Positions 61,447 through 64,000 of a DNA stretch of 64,000 nucleotides are shown here, piece by piece. This DNA is from Streptomyces sp. NRRL F-5126 (GTDB taxonomy: Bacteria > Actinomycetota > Actinomycetes > Streptomycetales > Streptomycetaceae). Location of the stretch: assembly GCF_000721265.1 (NCBI RefSeq), contig NZ_JOFZ01000008.1:390672-454671 (forward strand). The letters run 5' to 3'. The first letter of the stretch is position 1, and the number at the start of each line of letters is the position of its first letter. The notes beneath the pieces were generated by a model. The model had not been told where the DNA came from. It did not search any database and saw only the letters and a list, made by a program, of their open reading frames with translations. Made by a program: the position numbers and the translations under genes.

Positions 61447-62757
61447 TCAGCTCACGCGTCCGGGCGCGTGAGCGAGCCCGTCCGACGGCTCGGGCAGGTG
61501 CTGCGCGACCACACGCGACGTCGTCGCGAGCGCCGGCCGCTCCTGACCCGGGGTGAGCCGCCTGCCGAGCCGCACCGCGAGCACCGTCACGGCCAGCGAG
61601 AACAGCACGAACGTCGCGATGTACGGGGCGTGCAGCCCTGCGGCCATCGGCGCTCCCACGGCGGGACCCACGGCCAGCGCCAGCTGCTTGACCAGCGCGA
61701 ACGCCGACTGGTACTGGCCGACCATGGAGCTGGGCGCCAGATCCGACACGAGCGGCGCGACGGTCGGCGACAGCAGCGCCTCCCCGAAGCCGAACAGCCC
61801 GTACGTCGACACGAACGCGACCGTCGCCACGGCCTGCCCGGCATGCGCGAGCCCCGCGTACCCGGCGACGACCCACGCGAACGCCCACACGAGCCCCACG
61901 AGCGCGATCACGCGCGTGCGCCTCCGGCGCTCCACGGTCCGCAGCACCAGGAACTGCGCCACGACGATCACCGCCGTGTTGACCGCCAGCGCGACCCCGA
62001 GCGACGACGGGTCGATGCCCGCGGCGTCCGTGCCGTAGGCGGTGAGGCCGGACTCGAACTGGCCGTAGCAGGCGAAGAACACCACGAACGCGAGGACCAG
62101 CATCTGCACCATCGCCCGGTGCGACAGCAGGGCACGCACCCCGTTGCCGCCGGCTGCCGGGACGCCGTCCCCGCCGGCGTCCACGGCGGGCCGCGCGATG
62201 CGCACGGTGGCGGCGGCGCCCGCCAGGACGAGGAACATCGCGGCCTCGATGGAGAACAGCAGGGTGAACGTCGCCGGCCGGTGCTCGTCGACGATCTGCC
62301 CGCCGACGAGGCCGCCGATGCCGAGGCCCAGGTTCTGCAGGAAGAACTGCGTCGCATACGCCCTGGTCCTGTTCGCGGGCGTCGAGCACCAGACGATCAG
62401 GGTGGCGAGCGCCGGCTGGATGACGGCCGTCGAGGCACCAAGCAGTGCGGCGGACGCCACTGCCGCGGTCACCGAGGTGGCGAGGCCGAGCGCCAGCGCG
62501 CCTGCGGCGGCGGTCACGGCCGCGCCCATCAGCACGGGGACGGGCCCGCGCCGGTCCATGGCGCGCCCGGTGAACGGCAGCACGGCGAGCGCGGCCATGG
62601 CGAACACGGCGAGCACGACGCCGGCCGTGCCGGAACCCAGGCCGCGGACCTGCGCCACGTACACGTAGAGGTAGGGAACGGTGAAGCCCAGGCCGAACGC
62701 GCTCATCACGTTCCCGGTCTGGATCCTGCGCATCGCCGTGCTCATCGCCTTGGTCAC
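61447..62757 (-). CDS. Major facilitator superfamily transporter
   Basis: A 436-residue, 12-helix MFS protein (SAFGLGFTVPYLYVYVAQVRGLG, GRAMDRRGPVPVLMGAAVTA with the MFS motif A GRAMDRRG). The first half contains GLATLIVWCSTPANRTRAYATQF, the second the VSTYGLFGFGEALLSPTVAPLVSDL signature. Substrate unknown; drug efflux fits the divergent MarR. GTG at 62757 with AGGTGAG upstream; ATG 62745 is a later alternative. Confidence 0.88.
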   Translation of the reverse strand: MTKAMSTAMRRIQTGNVMSAFGLGFTVPYLYVYVAQVRGLGSGTAGVVLAVFAMAALAVLPFTGRAMDRRGPVPVLMGAAVTAAAGALALGLATSVTAAVASAALLGASTAVIQPALATLIVWCSTPANRTRAYATQFFLQNLGLGIGGLVGGQIVDEHRPATFTLLFSIEAAMFLVLAGAAATVRIARPAVDAGGDGVPAAGGNGVRALLSHRAMVQMLVLAFVVFFACYGQFESGLTAYGTDAAGIDPSSLGVALAVNTAVIVVAQFLVLRTVERRRRTRVIALVGLVWAFAWVVAGYAGLAHAGQAVATVAFVSTYGLFGFGEALLSPTVAPLVSDLAPSSMVGQYQSAFALVKQLALAVGPAVGAPMAAGLHAPYIATFVLFSLAVTVLAVRLGRRLTPGQERPALATTSRVVAQHLPEPSDGLAHAPGRVS

Positions 62758-62820
62758 ACACTCACCTGCCTCAGGTCGCCGGGCAGTGCGGGGCTGCCCG
62801 TGTACGGGGTGGGAAGGATG

Positions 62821-62913
62821 TTGAAGTACGGAGTACTGAAGAACGAAGACCTCAGAGGTGAAGACTTCAACACTAAACTTCGATATTGAAGGCTACAGCT
62901 CGAAGGGCTTCAA
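62821..62913. promoter_or_regulatory. Repeated TTGAAG/CTTCAA boxes, candidate MarR operators
   Basis: In the divergent region: TTGAAG at 62821, CTTCAA at 62865-62870, the inverted CTTCGATATTGAAG (62878-62891), and CTTCAA at 62908-62913. The 187-bp gap is A+T-rich compared with its flanks. Confidence 0.6.
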
Positions 62914-62944
62914 CACCAAACGCCAAACGTGGGATACTGAAGCG

Positions 62945-63523
62945 ATGTCCGACACATCCGAGACAGCCGCGGCCACGCCACCGGGGGAGCCGACCCTCGA
63001 TGAGCAGATCGCCGCCTACCAGCGCGAGTTCCAGGACCTCGACCCCCAGGTCGAGAAGGTTGTCAACGCGCTCGGCCGGCTGAACCGCCGCATGAACGTC
63101 GCGTACGGCCGACAGGTCTCCGAGCTGGGCATCAGCAACACGGAGTGGGAGGTGCTCAAGACCCTCGTCATCTCCGGGGCTCCGTACCGCCTCGGCCCCG
63201 GCGAGCTGGCCAAGCGGCTCGGCCTGACCCCGGCCGCCATGACCCACCGCATCGACCGCATGGCGGGCGACGGCCTCGTAACCCGCGCCAGGGACGAGAA
63301 CAACCGGGTCCGCGTCATCGTCGAGCTCACCGACGAGGGCCGTGCCAAGTGGCTCGAGGCCATGCGCATGGCCACGGCGTTCGAGGAGGACCTGCTCCAG
63401 GACCTCACCGGCGACGAGCGCGGGGTGCTGGGCGAGATGCTCATCCGCCTGCTCCGCAGGGTGGAGGACACCCAGCCGGACGCGGGGGGCCGCCTGGAGG
63501 ACCTGGAGCCCGACGAGGACTGA
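62945..63523 (+). CDS. MarR-family transcriptional regulator
   Basis: A 192-residue regulator. Winged helix at about 85-140: TLVISGAPYRLGPGELAKRLGLTPAAMTHRIDRMAGDGLVTRARDENN. N-terminal and C-terminal helices (RMATAFEEDLLQDLTGDERG and beyond) form the dimer interface; acidic tail. ATG 62945; the frame is open upstream but in A+T-rich sequence. It likely represses the divergent MFS gene and itself through the TTGAAG/CTTCAA boxes. Confidence 0.92.
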   Translation: MSDTSETAAATPPGEPTLDEQIAAYQREFQDLDPQVEKVVNALGRLNRRMNVAYGRQVSELGISNTEWEVLKTLVISGAPYRLGPGELAKRLGLTPAAMTHRIDRMAGDGLVTRARDENNRVRVIVELTDEGRAKWLEAMRMATAFEEDLLQDLTGDERGVLGEMLIRLLRRVEDTQPDAGGRLEDLEPDED

Positions 63524-64000
63524 CCTCCTTCTTCATCCATTGCATCCATCGGAGCCTGGCGGGTCCTTGACACGGCCCGAGGCGATCCGTAAGGTTCTCC
63601 GGGTTGCCAGAGGAGCCGCGAGGTTCCCGGCGACCCTCCCGCCGCTGGAGAGCAAGCGGCAAACCAACACCCGCACGGACCTCGAACGGAACTCTTTTCG
63701 GCATGCCGAAAATCCGTCCGAAAGGACTCGATTAGGAGTCCCCAGGGAGATCCGCTAAGGTTTGGAACGTCGGAACGGCCGAGCGAATGGGCCGGAAAGA
63801 CAACGGCAGGATCCCTTTCTGACGGGGAATCGGACGGAAACAGCGTCTGGTAGAGTTCAGAAACGTAAGGCCGAAGGGAAAGCGCCCGGAGGAATCCTGA
63901 GAGGGTTTCCGAAGGAAGCGTCCGTTCCTTGAGAACTCAACAGCGTGCTAAAAGTCAACGCCAGATATGTTGATACCCCGGTCTGCCGGATGTGATGTCC
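63524..64000 (+). promoter_or_regulatory. Multi-promoter and leader region of a ribosomal RNA operon (16S gene lies beyond the window)
   Basis: No gene. TAAGGT (63756-63761) and TAGAGT (63851-63856) are -10 candidates, consistent with the tandem promoters of Streptomyces rrn operons. The stretch near the end with CTTGAGAACTCAACAGCGTG, TGCTAAAAGTCAACG and ATATGTTGATACCCCGGTCT is the leader found before Streptomyces 16S rRNA genes, including the antitermination-type region. GGCATGCC (63701-63708) is a short palindrome. Confidence 0.75.

Overview
The window reads as a Streptomyces chromosome (core region, about 72% G+C). The evidence is extreme third-position GC in every gene, GTG and TTG starts, bldC and atrA homologues, and a gene order I recognise from memory as that of the S. 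coelicolor SCO4079-SCO4122 neighbourhood (purL, purF, purM, vdh, bldC, hrpA, and later the large ECF sigma factor, atrA, NDH-2, SpoIIE phosphatase, MFS and MarR genes). No phage, CRISPR array or intact insertion sequence was seen.

Layout. 1-8.6 kb: purine biosynthesis (end of purL, then purF and purM) with small cell-surface and regulatory genes between them. 8.6-12.4 kb: a DUF3073 protein, valine dehydrogenase, an unknown conserved protein, and the developmental regulator bldC behind a long, highly structured upstream region. 12.7-17.2 kb: hrpA helicase bracketed by two almost identical tRNA-Asp genes, the second followed by tRNA-Phe. 17.2-24.9 kb: a secreted GH3 beta-glucosidase, a SAM methyltransferase, a cap-like-domain protein and a DUF2867 SDR protein. 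24.9-30.2 kb looks like the accessory part: a GH114 remnant, a PH-domain protein, an ALF-repeat secreted protein, a decayed Uma2 gene, a tRNA-3'-end-like scrap, a YefM/YoeB toxin-antitoxin pair, an ArsR-like regulator and a small secreted I36-like protein, ending at tRNA-Glu. 30.3-33.8 kb: a metallopeptidase, a divergent MocR/YczE pair and a low-complexity lipoprotein. 34-42.2 kb: a DEAD-box helicase with an Arg/Asp/Gly tail, then two tRNA-Lys(TTT) genes flanking a Zur-box-preceded metal ABC transporter and an Scr1-type regulator, then initiator tRNA-Met. 42.3-48.5 kb: a SpoIIE phosphatase, a c-di-AMP (ydaO) riboswitch with its M23 peptidase, an aldo/keto reductase, a PrsW protease and trmB. 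48.7-53.1 kb: an NsdA-like regulator and a degenerate asparagine-synthetase-like protein, divergently arranged. 53.1-63.5 kb: TetR/SDR pair, a membrane-anchored ECF sigma factor, atrA, NDH-2, a second SpoIIE phosphatase and an MFS/MarR pair. 63.5-64 kb: the promoter/leader region of a ribosomal RNA operon whose 16S gene lies outside.

Most unusual items: (1) the ECF sigma factor that carries in one chain a sigma domain, a zinc anti-sigma-like motif, membrane segments, a Pro-rich stalk and an NPCBM-like domain, next to atrA; (2) the asparagine-synthetase-like protein that lacks both the Cys2 nucleophile and the PP-loop Asp; (3) an SDR protein without its catalytic Tyr; (4) a perfect 16-bp A+T-rich palindrome at the promoter of a small ArsR-like regulator; (5) nested palindromes and a leader hairpin before bldC.

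Many genes in the window (purF, the metallopeptidase, mocR, the metal-binding lipoprotein, the YefM antitoxin, prsW and others) have a -10-like hexamer 6-7 bases before the start codon and no ribosome binding site, as expected for leaderless mRNAs. All calls come from reading the sequence; no database searches were run.
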